Assembly (NCBI GenBank): GCA_900404475.1
Contig: OUQQ01000113.1
Location: 1 to 41,032 of the forward strand
Origin: Spongospora subterranea
Taxonomy: Eukaryota > Endomyxa > Phytomyxea > Plasmodiophorida > Plasmodiophoridae
Length of the DNA stretch: 41,032 nt
Direction: 5' to 3'
Shown here: one piece after another, positions 40,534 to 41,032 of the stretch
Position numbering within the stretch: the first letter of the stretch is position 1
Layout: every line of letters begins with the position of its first letter
Program-made: the position numbers and the translations under genes
The notes under the pieces: generated by a model
What the model saw: the letters and a program-made list of their open reading frames with translations, nothing else
Told to the model about the DNA's origin: nothing
The model's database searches: none

Positions 40534-41032
40534 ATGATAGCGACAGATCCGTCAGAAAATCTATCGATTGCGTCCAAAGCACCCGTTGACGCGTTCCTGA
40601 TCGCGACCATCTTTGAGGAGATAATGGAAACGATGGACGATTGGCGCCAGAGGTTCTGGAGCGAGGAAATGGGGTTCGGGGACAGCGGGTCGAACCGGTC
40701 GGTAAAATTCCCCAGGACGGACGGACCGACAGAAATACGGATCACGAGCTGGGAGATTCGGAATTCGGCAGAACGGTGAACGAGGGAAATGGGACTGGAA
40801 TATTGTTAAGATCTGGTCAATTGGGGCGGACACACGAGGATCATGACTGACGACAGCCCACAACAAATGACCATGGTGGTGTCGCCAGTTCACTGTGAGG
40901 TCGAGATTCCGTTTGAGCATCAAACGGAACCGAAACAAACAACACAAAATGGTGTCGTGATCGTCAAAGTGATGACGGGACGTGGCAACATTTATCGCCA
41001 AGACGATGGCTATTTCGGATCCATTGAGGAGT
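40534..41032 (+). CDS. Partial gene at right edge, unknown protein
   Basis: An 81-codon frame starts at ATG 40534 (MIATDPSENLSIASKAPVDA) and contains FEEIMETMDDWRQRFWSEEM; unspliced it stops at 40779. A second frame from ATG 40843 runs open to the end (QQMTMVVSPVHCEVEIPFEH ... GRGNIYRQDDGYFGSIEE). A GT-AG intron 40776-40856 (81 bp, ACTGAC before the acceptor) would fuse the two in frame, NSAER to PQQM. I favour one spliced gene, but two separate starts cannot be excluded. No domain recognised. It begins 55 bp after the ankyrin gene stop. Confidence 0.5.

Overview
This is a eukaryotic nuclear window. Genes are split by very short GT-AG introns (about 32-100 bp, most 45-60 bp) and lie close together on both strands. 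The recognisable proteins are eukaryote-specific: a MEF2-type MADS factor, a telobox Myb protein, a HEATR6-like HEAT protein, an F-box/LRR protein, guanine deaminase, Mrt4, the exosome ring subunit Rrp45, a PAP2 lipid phosphatase and a secreted Reeler-domain protein. Degraded Ty3/gypsy and Ty1/copia fragments are also present. The mixture suggests a free-living or parasitic protist rather than an animal, plant or classic fungus. I cannot fix the lineage from sequence alone. Exon structures were built by hand from reading frame, splice sites and protein similarity; no alignment was run.

Layout, left to right. 1-0.33 kb: frameshifted C-terminus of a gypsy polyprotein. 0.8-2.9 kb: a minisatellite-like repeat, a charged intronless protein and a multi-pass membrane protein. 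3.1-4.0 kb: MEF2-like factor (minus). 4.0-6.9 kb: no convincing gene. 6.9-11.5 kb: tail-anchored coiled-coil protein (minus), a 92-aa protein (plus) meeting tail-to-tail an eight-exon unknown protein (minus), then a telobox Myb gene (plus). 12.1-15.0 kb: a many-exon helical protein resembling FIRRM/FLIP. 15.5-17.7 kb: a 714-codon intronless coiled-coil protein (minus). 19.4-20.0 kb: repeated copia RNase H remnants. 20.1-22.2 kb: guanine deaminase (minus). 22.9-26.8 kb: a multi-exon unknown gene and an F-box/LRR gene (plus). 27.0-30.2 kb: a 14-exon HEATR6-like gene (minus). 30.2-32.8 kb: mostly unassigned.

From about 33 kb onward genes are packed more tightly, and from about 34 kb the DNA is clearly richer in G+C and in GATC/CGATCG words. 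This part holds the Reeler-domain surface protein, two unknown genes, Mrt4 and Rrp45 transcribed divergently from one promoter region that contains a large palindrome, a PAP2 phosphatase, a six-exon ankyrin-repeat gene and a partial gene at the right edge. Mrt4 (60S ribosome assembly) and Rrp45 (exosome, which also processes pre-rRNA) belong to the same process, so joint control is plausible. No tRNA, rRNA, CRISPR array or prokaryotic operon was seen.
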